Shown: positions 35,872-46,311, counted from the first letter of the stretch. The stretch: 59,889 bases of DNA from Bacteroidota bacterium (GCA_016194985.1 JACQAK010000176.1:1-59889), one strand, 5' to 3'. Numbers and translations: made by a program. Notes: generated by a model from the letters alone, not told the origin.

Positions 35872-36183
35872 GATGTGTTGGATTTAAACCTTGCAGAGGT
35901 TTGTGGTGTGCGGATTTTTATTCCACATAAATCAAACCCTTTACTAAACGGATACGTGATTAAAAATAAACTGGTGGATTATATGACAGGCGCAACAAGT
36001 GGCGGATACGCTGTTAGAGAAGTTACGGAATTATTAATCGGGTTAAATGGTAATTTTGATGAAACGATTACACATCGTAAGAACTTTTCTTCGGAATATA
36101 GCTATTACCTTGCGCAAAGAAAATCAACTAATCCATCATATTTTACGATAACTGATGGAGAGATGGTAGAATCCAAACAATAG
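35872..36183 (+). pseudogene. Truncated HAD phosphatase (C-terminal half of a duplicate of the gene at 33381)
   Basis: From DVLDLNLAEVCGVRIFIPHK to the stop, the sequence aligns without gaps to the last 103 residues of the intact HAD protein (DVLDLSLAEVCGVRIFIQRK...). Motifs I and II are missing, so it cannot be a phosphatase. It is still open from a GTG at 35875, giving 102 residues. The nucleotide sequence is clearly related to the parent but diverged. The 5' break lies at the junction with the other remnant at 35867. Confidence 0.8.
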
Positions 36184-36204
36184 TTCCAATAAAAGAATTA
36201 ATAT

Positions 36205-36243
36205 AACAAAGGGTTTGTAGCTAATAACCACAAACCCTTTGTT
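36205..36243. terminator. Terminator-like hairpin after the HAD remnant
   Basis: AACAAAGGGTTTGT and its complement form a 14-bp stem with an 11-base loop. A proper T-run is lacking. Confidence 0.5.
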
Positions 36244-36279
36244 ATGTTAAAATCAAGATAAACTTGTAACTTAAAACAT

Positions 36280-36321
36280 TAATAGGGCCGCATACACTAA
36301 ACTATATGCGGTTACCTATTA
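36280..36321 (-). other. Imperfect palindrome in the 3' flank of the second PKD gene
   Basis: TAATAGG and CCGCATA pair with TATGCGG and CCTATTA around a 10-base loop, 21 bases beyond the minus-strand stop. It could act as a terminator or protect the 3' end of the mRNA. Confidence 0.4.
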
Positions 36322-36341
36322 ACGACCACCAAACACAAGCT

Positions 36342-38555
36342 TTATTTTACCAGTTTATTTATTTTTAACACCTCGCCTTTATCATTTAACAAAATCAAAT
36401 TATAAAAGCCTTTTGATAAATAACTAGTATTTAGAGTAGAAGTTCTTCCATTTACTTCTTTACTTAAAACTTCTCTTCCTATAGCATCGGTAATTGTTAT
36501 AACAAAGCCGGAAACGTTTTCGTTGGTAAATTCTATATTTAAAACATCCGCGATAGGATTTGGAAATGCTTTGAACGATAGATTTTCACCAACATTTTTT
36601 ATGCCTGTTACACTTTGTGGAATAACATTAATAGAACTCATTACAAAACCGGAGGCCATTCTGTGAACACTTGAAGAATCACAGAATACGTCATAGCAAT
36701 TAGTAGATCCATTGTTTGCAGAAACTAGCAAGCAGATAGGATATTGACCCGGCGTAGCATATTGATGGAAAGGATATTGTTGAGAAGATGTCATTCCATC
36801 GCCAAAATCCCATAAATAAGAGAGAGTACCCGTTCCTGATGACAGATTATAGGCGAAATAATGCCCAGGATTAGTAGAATCGGCAAAGACTGTGAACTGC
36901 GCATTTGCCTGGCAAATGCCTGTTTGATTTCCGGAACAATTGATAGTTACATATTGGTATACAGAATCACAAAGAACTCCATTTGAAAAAGTAAATAAAC
37001 CAATGTGATACGTTCCGTTCGGCAAACCCAATGTTGGACTCGCGGATGAACTTAAAGAAGAATAACCGTTGTCAAGGTCAATCCATTCAGAATGTAAATT
37101 AGTTCCTATTGATTGATTTATAAAGTTGGTCATACATGTAACCGGATCAGTTTGACTTGTAAATGCAGCTTGGCATGTTGGCGTTGGCGTACAATTAACG
37201 TTTAATGTTTGAGTAGTTGAACTACAATAAGTTCCGTTTGAAGAAACGGTGAGTTGAATTATATGCATGCCATTAGATAAATATAACGTTGGATTTGTTG
37301 TGTTGGCTAAAAGAGTGTAATTGGTTCCAATTTTTTCAGTCCAACTAAATGTTAAGTTTGAGCTGCTTGAGGTATTTATTAAATGAGTTACACAATTGAC
37401 ATCGGTAGAATAGGTGAATGAAGAGTTACATGTTGGCGTTGGAGTACAATTAATTGTTATAATCTGAGTAGTTGAATCACATAAGGCATATGATGAAAAG
37501 CTATAAAGCTTTATTATATGCTGCCCGTTTGATAAACTTAATGTTGGATTTATGTTATGGCTTAAAAGAGTATACCCATTATTATATTCAACCCACGAAT
37601 ATGTTAAATTTGTTCCAGTTGACATATTTATGAAATGGGTCATACAGCTTGTATCGGTTGAATAAGTATATGAAGCATTACATGTTGGCGTTGGCGTACA
37701 ATTTATGTTTAGTATTTGTGAGGTAGAATCACAATAAAAACCATTTGAGTAGATGGCAAGGCCAATATTATTTGTACCGTTTGATAATGCCATAGGGACA
37801 ACAACATTTGTAGTAGTGCCTAAAGATATAATGGGTCCACCATTGTATGAACGGTACCATTTATAAGTAAGATTCGATCCGGTGGATGTATTGGTAACGT
37901 AGGTATAGCAATTTGTAGGATCCGTTGTGTAGGTAAAGCTTGCATGACAAGGAGAGCAACTCACGTTAATAGCCTGAGTATATGTACTACATGGCGATAG
38001 TGGCACATGGGTATTGGTAAAGGCACTTAGAGTTGCTGTATAAACGCCCTGAGACGAATACTGATGAGATAAGTTTGAAAATGATGATCCAAAATAATAA
38101 TTTCCGTCTCCGTAATCTAAACGATATTCAACGGCACTACCTGTAGAATAGCTGCTAAAATTATAGGTTGTACAGCTAGTGGAACTCTGTGTTGCGTTAA
38201 ATGTAGTTGAACAAGTATTTGATGCACAACTGATAGCTAATGTATACGCACCATAACAAATAGGAGCTGAGCTACTGGCGGCTTTAACCAAATAAAAAAC
38301 GCCATTATTTAAAAAATTGTAAGGAAGATAAGACATACCCATTACTGAAGTGCCAGGGGATGAGTATATTATTTGTCCTTGGTCATTTCGAATTTCCCAC
38401 TGGGCATTCGGGGTGTTTGCATAAAACCCCTTGAGACTGCAGGAACTGCTATCTCTTTTTATAACAGATAAGCTGCACTGAGCATATACGTTACTTGCTA
38501 TAAAAAGAGCTAAGCAACTTTTTAAAATAGAGTTGAGTAATGTTTTTGTTTTCAT
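36342..38555 (-). CDS. Secreted Cys-rich repeat / PKD protein with T9SS type A sorting domain (copy 2, longer)
   Basis: A 737-residue paralogue of the protein at 34155. The signal peptide and first 45 residues are almost identical. After the N-terminal domain it has an extra PKD-like domain (YRLDYGDGNYYFG, LSHQYSSQGVYTATLSAF), then four Cys-rich modules of about 85 residues (starting CHASFTYTT, CNASYTYST, CNSSFTYST and CQAAFTSQT) separated by CTPTPT linkers, a PKD domain (YLWDFGDGMTSSQQYPFHQY) and the sorting domain (KAFPNPIADVLNIEF, KGFYNLILLND, INKLVK). Copy number of the module is four here and two in copy 1. It is probably a surface protein; the ligand is unknown. Confidence 0.85.
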   Translation of the reverse strand: MKTKTLLNSILKSCLALFIASNVYAQCSLSVIKRDSSSCSLKGFYANTPNAQWEIRNDQGQIIYSSPGTSVMGMSYLPYNFLNNGVFYLVKAASSSAPICYGAYTLAISCASNTCSTTFNATQSSTSCTTYNFSSYSTGSAVEYRLDYGDGNYYFGSSFSNLSHQYSSQGVYTATLSAFTNTHVPLSPCSTYTQAINVSCSPCHASFTYTTDPTNCYTYVTNTSTGSNLTYKWYRSYNGGPIISLGTTTNVVVPMALSNGTNNIGLAIYSNGFYCDSTSQILNINCTPTPTCNASYTYSTDTSCMTHFINMSTGTNLTYSWVEYNNGYTLLSHNINPTLSLSNGQHIIKLYSFSSYALCDSTTQIITINCTPTPTCNSSFTYSTDVNCVTHLINTSSSSNLTFSWTEKIGTNYTLLANTTNPTLYLSNGMHIIQLTVSSNGTYCSSTTQTLNVNCTPTPTCQAAFTSQTDPVTCMTNFINQSIGTNLHSEWIDLDNGYSSLSSSASPTLGLPNGTYHIGLFTFSNGVLCDSVYQYVTINCSGNQTGICQANAQFTVFADSTNPGHYFAYNLSSGTGTLSYLWDFGDGMTSSQQYPFHQYATPGQYPICLLVSANNGSTNCYDVFCDSSSVHRMASGFVMSSINVIPQSVTGIKNVGENLSFKAFPNPIADVLNIEFTNENVSGFVITITDAIGREVLSKEVNGRTSTLNTSYLSKGFYNLILLNDKGEVLKINKLVK

Positions 38556-38693
38556 GATTATATTTTTATATGTTACTTCAAAGTTGAGGGAAAATACAGA
38601 AACCGGTTAATTGTGTATTTTATTTTCTTACGCAAACAAAAAACAAAAAATTAGCTTATGTCTTTATTTCAAAGATAAAAAACGAAAAAACAC

Positions 38694-40160
38694 TTACTCG
38701 GTCAAATTAAATTTGGTTGCCAACCAATGCGCATAATTAACAATCTGATGAGTTTTTGTGGAATGATTTCCTTCTAAAAATGTTTCTACAATTTCACGAG
38801 TGAGTTTGTTTTTTTGGAACTGGTGTTTGATAATTAGTTGCTTGATAGTTTTTATAAAATTTAAATCGCTAAGATGTTCTTCGGTTTTCAATGATTCTTT
38901 GTAATTAAGTTGAAGCTGTTTGATAAGTCGCTCTGCATAATCTAAATCATGGAGCTCAATCCGCAATATGATTTCAAGAATAGATATTTTTAATTTAAAA
39001 CCTTGGTCCAGCATATTAAATAATTTATGGTGGTATAGCTCTAAAATATTTTTTAGAGCTAGCCGGTATTCCTTTAAATCAAAGTGTGCGCCGGCAAGAT
39101 TCAAATACACATATCCTAAATGAGTTGGGTGCATCATAATGCTTTTCTCTACTTTAGCTTTAATAAGGATTTCCATTGATTTTTTTGGATCAATCATCGA
39201 ATAGTTATTTACCAGAGAGTTGTAGTAAAAGAAAATGTATCGGTCATATAAAAGATTGTTGAATTCTGACATTGCCTCTTTAAGCTTATGAATCCAATCG
39301 ATAGCTAACTCATACTTTTTGTTGATGAATAAACTATTGCATATATATGTGAGCATTTGAAGCTTTGTTTCGTGGTTGCTTTTAGAAAACAACCGTTCTT
39401 TATCAAAATTATTAAAAACAGTGAGACTGAACCGTTCTAATTCTGTATAATTTTGCTGAGACAACAATACCCTGCCTAATCCTTCAAAGCATTTGGTTCG
39501 GAATATAATATCGGTTTTAAATGCCTTTATTTTTTCCAAATTTTTGATAATTTTTTTAAGGGTTAAAAGCGATGATTTTTCGGTATTGGTATATCCCTGG
39601 GCTTTATGTAAATCATAAATGCTTTTAGCAATAGCAAACTCAAGTTTTTTTAAATGCTCTATTTTTTTAAAATGCTCTTCGCTTTTTTCTACAATAAGTT
39701 TTATATCACCAAAATTGTAATTACTGGCAAATTTTATTTTTTCATTATAGATTAAATCCAGAAGTGTAAGATCATTTGTTTGTATGGCTTTTTTTTCAGC
39801 CTTTTCTAAATGGTAATTTGCTATTTCCCATTCATTTTTTGAAACAAAAATATTAAAAAGCATGAGCTCACTATAAACGGCATTTACATCTGTTTTATAA
39901 TAATGAAACTGTACCAAGCTGTTGCATAACTCTGTATGCAAACGATTCTTTAAGCGATAATATTTATTTTTATCAGTAGATGTTCCATAAATATGATTAA
40001 TAAAATCACTTTCTGATTTGATATGATTGTCTTTCCGAATCAAATCGAACAAAATAATATCTTTTCTTTTTATGTCTGATTGAGTACGATTAGTATACAG
40101 TTTGTAATTAATAATTTCCTCTTTATGAAGACTCTTTATGCTGGTTTTTAAAATATCCAT
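38694..40160 (-). CDS. Cytosolic alpha-helical repeat (TPR-like) protein, function unknown
   Basis: A 488-residue protein with no signal peptide or membrane segment. It is almost entirely helical, with paired helices of TPR/solenoid type (NYHLEKAEKKAIQTNDLTLL, LGYVYLNLAGAHFDLKEYRL) and many Lys and Asn residues. Similar proteins occur in Bacteroidota as hypothetical proteins. It probably binds a protein partner. It stands alone between the PKD gene and a divergent T9SS gene, and I do not see a link to either. Confidence 0.65.
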   Translation of the reverse strand: MDILKTSIKSLHKEEIINYKLYTNRTQSDIKRKDIILFDLIRKDNHIKSESDFINHIYGTSTDKNKYYRLKNRLHTELCNSLVQFHYYKTDVNAVYSELMLFNIFVSKNEWEIANYHLEKAEKKAIQTNDLTLLDLIYNEKIKFASNYNFGDIKLIVEKSEEHFKKIEHLKKLEFAIAKSIYDLHKAQGYTNTEKSSLLTLKKIIKNLEKIKAFKTDIIFRTKCFEGLGRVLLSQQNYTELERFSLTVFNNFDKERLFSKSNHETKLQMLTYICNSLFINKKYELAIDWIHKLKEAMSEFNNLLYDRYIFFYYNSLVNNYSMIDPKKSMEILIKAKVEKSIMMHPTHLGYVYLNLAGAHFDLKEYRLALKNILELYHHKLFNMLDQGFKLKISILEIILRIELHDLDYAERLIKQLQLNYKESLKTEEHLSDLNFIKTIKQLIIKHQFQKNKLTREIVETFLEGNHSTKTHQIVNYAHWLATKFNLTE

Positions 40161-40245
40161 AATTTGTTTGCGTAATATTATAGATAATCTGTAAAAACAT
40201 TATACTAGCATTTTGTTAAATTTATCACAAAAAACAGTCAAATAA

Positions 40246-40953
40246 ATGACAAAATCTGGTAGTATATTAAAAGGGTTAATAGTAATTAGTTTTTTATGTA
40301 ATTACTATTTAGGTAAGTCTCAAGCTTTAGTTGGTATACAAAGTCAAACAGTATTTGTTGTCCCAGGGTATACAGTAACAAATGGGACATCAATATTGGT
40401 AGGCGGCAGTTTTAAAAATACCGGATCAGTACCATTAACTGGTACAATTACGGTTAACTTAGCAATTGATACCAGTTCTTTTGCTACGCCAAAATACAGT
40501 ATTTTAACGTCTACTAATTTGGTTGTGTCTAATTTTTCACAGGGATCATCACAATCGTTTACTATAGGCACTACAGCTTCTGGCGCTAACAATTTTAAAG
40601 TTAATGGTAACGGAACAACGGTTGTAGTTTGGCCTGTTATTGGCACCAATAATCAAACAACAAGTGACAGTGCTTTCACCAAAGTTACTGTTATCAGTCC
40701 CACGAAGGTTAGAGAACTACAAAACACAGATGATATTTTTATTGCTAATCCAATAAATACAAATGTTAGTTTGACGTATGATGAATCTATTTACAAATCT
40801 CCTGATATTTTTGATTTGAATGGCAAGGAAATACCTAACATTATCATAGATAAAACAATATATTGTGAAAAATTAGCTAAAGGAATTTATTACGTTAAGT
40901 TTTATAATATAAAAACTGACACATATTTAATTCGTAAGATAGTAGTTCATTAA
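40246..40953 (+). CDS. Secreted protein with CARDB-like domain and T9SS-type C-terminus
   Basis: A 235-residue exported protein whose signal peptide ends near GKSQ. Residues 30-155 form an Ig-like/CARDB-type sandwich (NGTSILVGGSFKNTGSVPLT, GTITVNLAIDT). The C-terminal 75 residues look like a degenerate type A sorting domain (IANPINTNVSLTYDE, KGIYYVKFYNI, LIRKIVVH). The 3' end overlaps the convergent zincin-like gene by 4 bases. It has no catalytic motif. Confidence 0.7.
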   Translation: MTKSGSILKGLIVISFLCNYYLGKSQALVGIQSQTVFVVPGYTVTNGTSILVGGSFKNTGSVPLTGTITVNLAIDTSSFATPKYSILTSTNLVVSNFSQGSSQSFTIGTTASGANNFKVNGNGTTVVVWPVIGTNNQTTSDSAFTKVTVISPTKVRELQNTDDIFIANPINTNVSLTYDESIYKSPDIFDLNGKEIPNIIIDKTIYCEKLAKGIYYVKFYNIKTDTYLIRKIVVH

Positions 40954-42377
40954 AACGTAACCCACAACTTTTTAGGATTAATCTCTTTTTGTATTTTCAG
41001 CAACTTAATGCCTTCTATTGCTTTTGCTTTATTTTCAGCTACTACAATAATAATGGCACGTTTGTTTTTATCCAGGAAACTAATGACCATGTTTTTTTGC
41101 AGTGGAACAGTGGCTAAATTCTTAAAGATTAATTTCAGCTTCGCTAATATTTGTGCTTGATTTTTATGAATGATAATGATTTGTGTTTCTTTGGAATGTT
41201 TTATGTTATCTAGCGATAGTTTATCGTTTATAGGAATAGACATATTACTGCTATATATCCTGAAGGCAGAATGTAATACTGCTTCCATATCATCTATTTC
41301 TTTGGTGACGTCATCTTCAAAATAAATGTCGCTTGTCATTAACAAAGGATCAAAGTCATACAATGCTTTAGGAAACGTTTGTTCAAATAACACCATCGCC
41401 TTTATAATAAATGCTTTATCTATTTGTTGTTTATTGTTGACGTACTCTTCTACTAAAGGAAAGATTGCCTTAGCATAAGCGTTGATATAAATATCATTAT
41501 ACCACTCCGAAGAATCTGATTCGCCGGCCAGCTCTTTATAGGCATAACCATTACCTAATGCGGTAGCCAGGGCCTCATCTATATAATGATACGCGAATTT
41601 TGTAAAAGGGGTGATGCTATCCGTGAACGTACTGTCTAATTGCTGTTGTAATAAAAGCGGTTGCTCTTCAAATAACACATGACTCATTTCATGCATGCCA
41701 ATGGATAACAGGCCAAATACATCTTCTTCCTGTGTCAGAATACCCATTTCTAAACAATTGGCATGCGGCGTGGCCGTTGTTTGCCCATGCCTGCCAATAA
41801 TAGGATAGATAGTTAAATTAAACGGCATGGATTTATCCCAGCTACTGCCGTAAAAGGTTTTAAACTTTTCAAACAGCGTATTCAGTTGAGGGCTTAATCC
41901 ATTTAATTCCCTTACCTTATCTTCAATGACCAATTTGTATCGGTTATAAATGAAGCGATCATAATATGGTTCTGCTTTTGTGAGAATGTCTTTTAGTTTT
42001 AAATAATCGGTGTTTGGATATATGCCAATGATGCGATCAAACAATTCCTGATTATTATCGGATGATATGGCTGCCACACATAACAGATCCCAGGTTGAAG
42101 TGGTGTGCTTTCTATTGGAAGGATATTGTTGCTTGACATAGTTATAATCTAATTGTAAGGATTGGTAATCTTCCACCAGATCCTGAAAGGCGGCCTCTTT
42201 TGATAGGAAAGAGGTATCTATCTGATGTTTGAACGTAACAGATGTGCCATGACTGTTGATGGCGGTTTGCAGAAATTTGATTACAGCAAATGGTTTACTG
42301 AATTTCACGTGAACTAATGATTGAGAATAAGCCAATAGACTCCATAACAAACCAATGATACTAAAACATATACGCAT
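40950..42377 (-). CDS. Exported zincin-like putative metallopeptidase
   Basis: A 475-residue protein with a signal peptide ending near LAYSQ. Near residue 228 it has the zinc-binding motif HEMSH (IGMHEMSHVLFEEQP). About 40 residues downstream is a second acidic motif, YIDEALATALGNG, of the gluzincin kind. The rest is not recognised. These features make a metallopeptidase plausible, and a structural role is the alternative. A decayed 3' remnant of a paralogue lies at 35814-35867. No neighbour on its strand is close enough to suggest an operon. Confidence 0.65.
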   Translation of the reverse strand: MRICFSIIGLLWSLLAYSQSLVHVKFSKPFAVIKFLQTAINSHGTSVTFKHQIDTSFLSKEAAFQDLVEDYQSLQLDYNYVKQQYPSNRKHTTSTWDLLCVAAISSDNNQELFDRIIGIYPNTDYLKLKDILTKAEPYYDRFIYNRYKLVIEDKVRELNGLSPQLNTLFEKFKTFYGSSWDKSMPFNLTIYPIIGRHGQTTATPHANCLEMGILTQEEDVFGLLSIGMHEMSHVLFEEQPLLLQQQLDSTFTDSITPFTKFAYHYIDEALATALGNGYAYKELAGESDSSEWYNDIYINAYAKAIFPLVEEYVNNKQQIDKAFIIKAMVLFEQTFPKALYDFDPLLMTSDIYFEDDVTKEIDDMEAVLHSAFRIYSSNMSIPINDKLSLDNIKHSKETQIIIIHKNQAQILAKLKLIFKNLATVPLQKNMVISFLDKNKRAIIIVVAENKAKAIEGIKLLKIQKEINPKKLWVTF

Positions 42378-42466
42378 ATTTACATTTTATAGTCAACCGA
42401 ATTTACTGGATAAAAATTAATCCGGGAAGCCTTTTTTAAAATTTCACTTATTTTAATAATTAAGAC

Positions 42467-42474
42467 TACATTTA
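42467..42474 (+). promoter_or_regulatory. Possible -7 promoter element
   Basis: TACATTTA is one base from TAnnTTTG and lies 22 bases before the DoxX-like gene start. The evidence is weak. Confidence 0.2.
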
Positions 42475-42496
42475 CTATGATTCAAAAATTTGGTTC

Positions 42497-42859
42497 ATGA
42501 AAAAAAGGCAAATATCCCTTATCTGTTTAAGCTTGTTATATTTAATAGCAGGCATCAACCATTTTGTGAACGCCGAATTTTACATGAAGATAATGCCTCA
42601 TTATTTTCCAATACCGCTCGAACTCGTTTATATAAGTGGCATTTGTGAGATCATATTAGGGATCCTGATGCAGTTTAAAAAAACCAGAAAAGTAGCTGCA
42701 TGGCTTATTATTGCGATGCTTGTAGCTTTTTTACCTGTTCATATACAAATGGTGATAGACACGTATGCATCATTCGGTATCCTGTTTTGGGTGGCGATAC
42801 TTAGGTTACCTTTGCAATATGTATTGATCAGATGGGCTTATCTGCTCTCTAAAAAATAG
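42497..42859 (+). CDS. DoxX-like small membrane protein
   Basis: A 120-residue protein with four membrane helices. The motif LLYLIAGINHFVNAEFYMKI followed by SGICEIILGILM is the DoxX/DoxD-like pattern seen in Bacteroidota. These proteins are thought to take part in respiratory or thiosulfate-linked redox metabolism, but this subgroup is uncharacterised. Its stop codon is adjacent to the convergent hemB stop. Confidence 0.8.
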   Translation: MKKRQISLICLSLLYLIAGINHFVNAEFYMKIMPHYFPIPLELVYISGICEIILGILMQFKKTRKVAAWLIIAMLVAFLPVHIQMVIDTYASFGILFWVAILRLPLQYVLIRWAYLLSKK

Positions 42860-43837
<978 letters not shown>

Positions 43838-43850
43838 TTATATAAATGAT

Positions 43851-44531
43851 TTATACTAATTCGATAGCTGTTGATTGATATTTACTGGCTCCTTTGTACA
43901 TTAAATACATGCTAATGGCCATGAACACATGGCTTAAATCGGCATGATTGAACCACACAGACATGGCTAATTTAAATACATGGCAAAGTACCGCTATAAC
44001 GGCTACACCAACACCATATATCATAAATAAGCTAAGCTGTGATTTTGTTTTTTTATAATGAATATTTTCTAAAATGGTTACGATTAATACCAATCCAAAA
44101 GCAGAATGCACTTCCACCACCACAAACGACCAAAATGCAAATACGGAAACAAAGGCGGCTACAACTTCAATGGCACAGATGATCATTAATGTTTTGTACA
44201 AAGACTCGGGAATGCTATTACGGGTGTGGTATAAGGCACCAAATTGAGCAACGGAGGTGCCGAACAATCCTGTTACCCAGCCATAAATTTTTGCATCAGT
44301 ACCAAAGTAATATAAAAAGGCATGACCAATTAAGGCTGCTACTAAGGTAGATGCACCTGTCAATAAAAAGAACCAACGGTAAAGGGTTAACCCTTTGTCA
44401 TCTGAAATATTCTTTGTTTTAAAAAACGCAAAAAAGCACACACCAATAAATAATAAATCCGTTAGTGTGGTTATTGGCTCATCAATTCTTAAATCGCCAA
44501 TATATATGGTTGGATTTTGAAAGGGTATCAT
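43851..44531 (-). CDS. Seven-helix membrane protein in the haem operon, function unknown
   Basis: Starting at the second Met (44531) gives 226 residues; an upstream ATG at 44549 adds six. Seven hydrophobic helices are visible. Conserved-looking polar residues sit in membrane segments: a His in IGHAFLYYFG, a His in VEVHSAFGLV, and the last-helix motif FNHADLSHVFMAISMYLMYK. This pattern recalls the CREST (ceramidase/PAQR-like) membrane hydrolases, but I cannot assign it. It lies between hemC-hemD and hemB on the same strand, 19 bases from hemB. Confidence 0.65.
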   Translation of the reverse strand: MIPFQNPTIYIGDLRIDEPITTLTDLLFIGVCFFAFFKTKNISDDKGLTLYRWFFLLTGASTLVAALIGHAFLYYFGTDAKIYGWVTGLFGTSVAQFGALYHTRNSIPESLYKTLMIICAIEVVAAFVSVFAFWSFVVVEVHSAFGLVLIVTILENIHYKKTKSQLSLFMIYGVGVAVIAVLCHVFKLAMSVWFNHADLSHVFMAISMYLMYKGASKYQSTAIELV

Positions 44532-44647
44532 TTTGTTTTCTTTAAACACAGGGTAGAGGAGTTTTGGAGTACACGGAGTTTGTTTTTGAAATCGATACTA
44601 CTTATGTTCTCTTAGACCTCTTGTCTCTGTCTATTTGTATTGAATAA

Positions 44648-46225
44648 TTATAGTGTGTGTAAAATTGCTCTGTATAAACCTAAATCATCAAACGAATACG
44701 GTTTCGAAATCTGTGATTCTTTTACTTTAGCTTTCAACAATGATTTTTCGGTGGCTTCGCCCATAGCAATTACTTTTTGATGCGGGTGAATTTTGTTTTT
44801 TTCCAAATAGGATTCTGCATTACTTGGACTTGTAAATACTAAGATATCGGTTGTTTCGGCCACTTCATGAGGCACTTTTAATGCGGCATAAACAGGCAAA
44901 TCGATACAGTTTTGTTGTTTTGGAAACTGCCATTGAATGGTACGCATACTTTCTCGTGCCACCGGGAAAACCACTTTACCTAACCCAACTCGTGCTGAAA
45001 ATTGTTTCCCTACTAATTTTGTATCTGTGCTTTGGCCAATAAAATCGGCACGTAAACCTAATTCACGAATGGCCTGTGAAGTCGATTTACCGATACAGCC
45101 AATTTTTGTAGTTCCGATGTCGGGTTTTTGCATAAAGAAAAATTCAACAGCATGTTTGCTGCTAAAAAACAACCAATCGCTTTTAGGCAGTTCTTTAATC
45201 GTTAGCTTCTTTAAATCGATCAGGCTTTTGCATTCTACATTAAAGCCTAAATTACCCAGCCATCTGTTTAAATGATTGCTTTCGTGAGCTTCGCGGGAGA
45301 TGAAAACAGATTTAGTACTGATGCGCTGTAAGTGTTCAACAATTTTTTCGGGCAGATCTTCTGTATTGGTTGTTTCGTAATACAGTTGTTTTACCTGTGT
45401 ATTCCAGGCATCTGCAGCGGATACCCATACTTTAAATAATTTTCGGTCCTGGTCGTTCATCTCTGTGTCACAAAAAACACCTAAGGGCAATTGGCAACCA
45501 CCATCCAGTAAATTTAAAATACGGCGTTCAATGTTGATGTTGATCATCACATCATAATCACACACTGCATCAAACACATCACTTAATTTATAATCGTCTT
45601 CACGTATTTGCCAGGCTAAAACTCCTTGTGCCGGAGCCGGAACAAATTCGGATGTTTCCAGTTGCTCAACGGTGAACTCAGATAAATCCAGGTCTAAGCG
45701 TTCTAATCCGGCAGCTGCTAATATAATGGCATCATACTGCCCTTCTTTTAATTTTTTGATACGGGTGGGTACATTGCCCCGAAGATCAGCAATTTCCACG
45801 TCTGGTCTGAAGGATAACAATTGAGATTTTCTTCTGGCAGAAGAAGTGCCCACTTTCGCCCCTTCTTTTAGATTAAATTTTTTGGTGGTGTCTTCAGCTT
45901 CATCGCGCATGATCAGCCAATCGGCAGGGTTTTCACGGGATGATACGCCCGCTATCATTAATCCATCCGGATTTTCTGTTGGTAAATCTTTATGCGAGTG
46001 AACAGCAACATCAATGGTTTTATTTAATAAGGCTTCTTCCAGTTCTTTGGTAAAAAAGCCTTTACCTTCTAATTTATCAAAACTCGTGTTCCACTGTTGA
46101 GAGGTGTCTCCTTTGGTTTCGATAATTTTTATCTCTACCTCGTGCCCTTGTTTTTCTAATAAATCTTTTGTGTAATTAGCCTGCCAAAGTGCTAAATCGC
46201 TGCCGCGTGTGCCAATGATGATCAT
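44648..46225 (-). CDS. hemC-hemD: Fused hydroxymethylbilane synthase - uroporphyrinogen-III synthase
   Basis: A 525-residue bifunctional protein. Residues 1-303 are HemC (IGTRGSDLALWQAN, VAVHSHKDLPT with catalytic D80, GTSSARRKSQLL, DLRGNVPTRIKKL), with the dipyrromethane cofactor Cys244 in LLDGGCQLPLG. Residues 306-525 are HemD (KSVFISREAHESNHLNRWL, DWLFFSSKHAVEFFF, IGCIGKSTSQAIRELG, DILVFTSPSNAESYL). The fusion couples release of the unstable hydroxymethylbilane to ring closure. The hemA gene is 86 bases upstream, with a palindromic repeat copy in between. Confidence 0.92.
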   Translation of the reverse strand: MIIIGTRGSDLALWQANYTKDLLEKQGHEVEIKIIETKGDTSQQWNTSFDKLEGKGFFTKELEEALLNKTIDVAVHSHKDLPTENPDGLMIAGVSSRENPADWLIMRDEAEDTTKKFNLKEGAKVGTSSARRKSQLLSFRPDVEIADLRGNVPTRIKKLKEGQYDAIILAAAGLERLDLDLSEFTVEQLETSEFVPAPAQGVLAWQIREDDYKLSDVFDAVCDYDVMININIERRILNLLDGGCQLPLGVFCDTEMNDQDRKLFKVWVSAADAWNTQVKQLYYETTNTEDLPEKIVEHLQRISTKSVFISREAHESNHLNRWLGNLGFNVECKSLIDLKKLTIKELPKSDWLFFSSKHAVEFFFMQKPDIGTTKIGCIGKSTSQAIRELGLRADFIGQSTDTKLVGKQFSARVGLGKVVFPVARESMRTIQWQFPKQQNCIDLPVYAALKVPHEVAETTDILVFTSPSNAESYLEKNKIHPHQKVIAMGEATEKSLLKAKVKESQISKPYSFDDLGLYRAILHTL

Positions 46226-46269
46226 AGTGTTGTAATAAAATTAGAGGCTACAAGATAATGTATTTTTTT

Positions 46270-46293
46270 GTCAGTTCGAGCGTGGTCGGGAAC
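46270..46293. repeat. Short repeat copy (GTCAGTTCG...GTCGGGAAC)
   Basis: It shares both arms with the composite repeat at 11037-11075 but has AGCGTG in place of the nested 18-bp palindrome. It lies in the hemA-hemC gap. Confidence 0.5.
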
Positions 46294-46311
46294 TTTTTGA
46301 GCAGATAAAAA

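Noticed and set aside
35875-36183. A functional 102-residue protein from the HAD fragment
   Set aside because: It lacks HAD motifs I and II and its 5' end is a deletion junction. Low-level translation cannot be excluded, but no function is supported.
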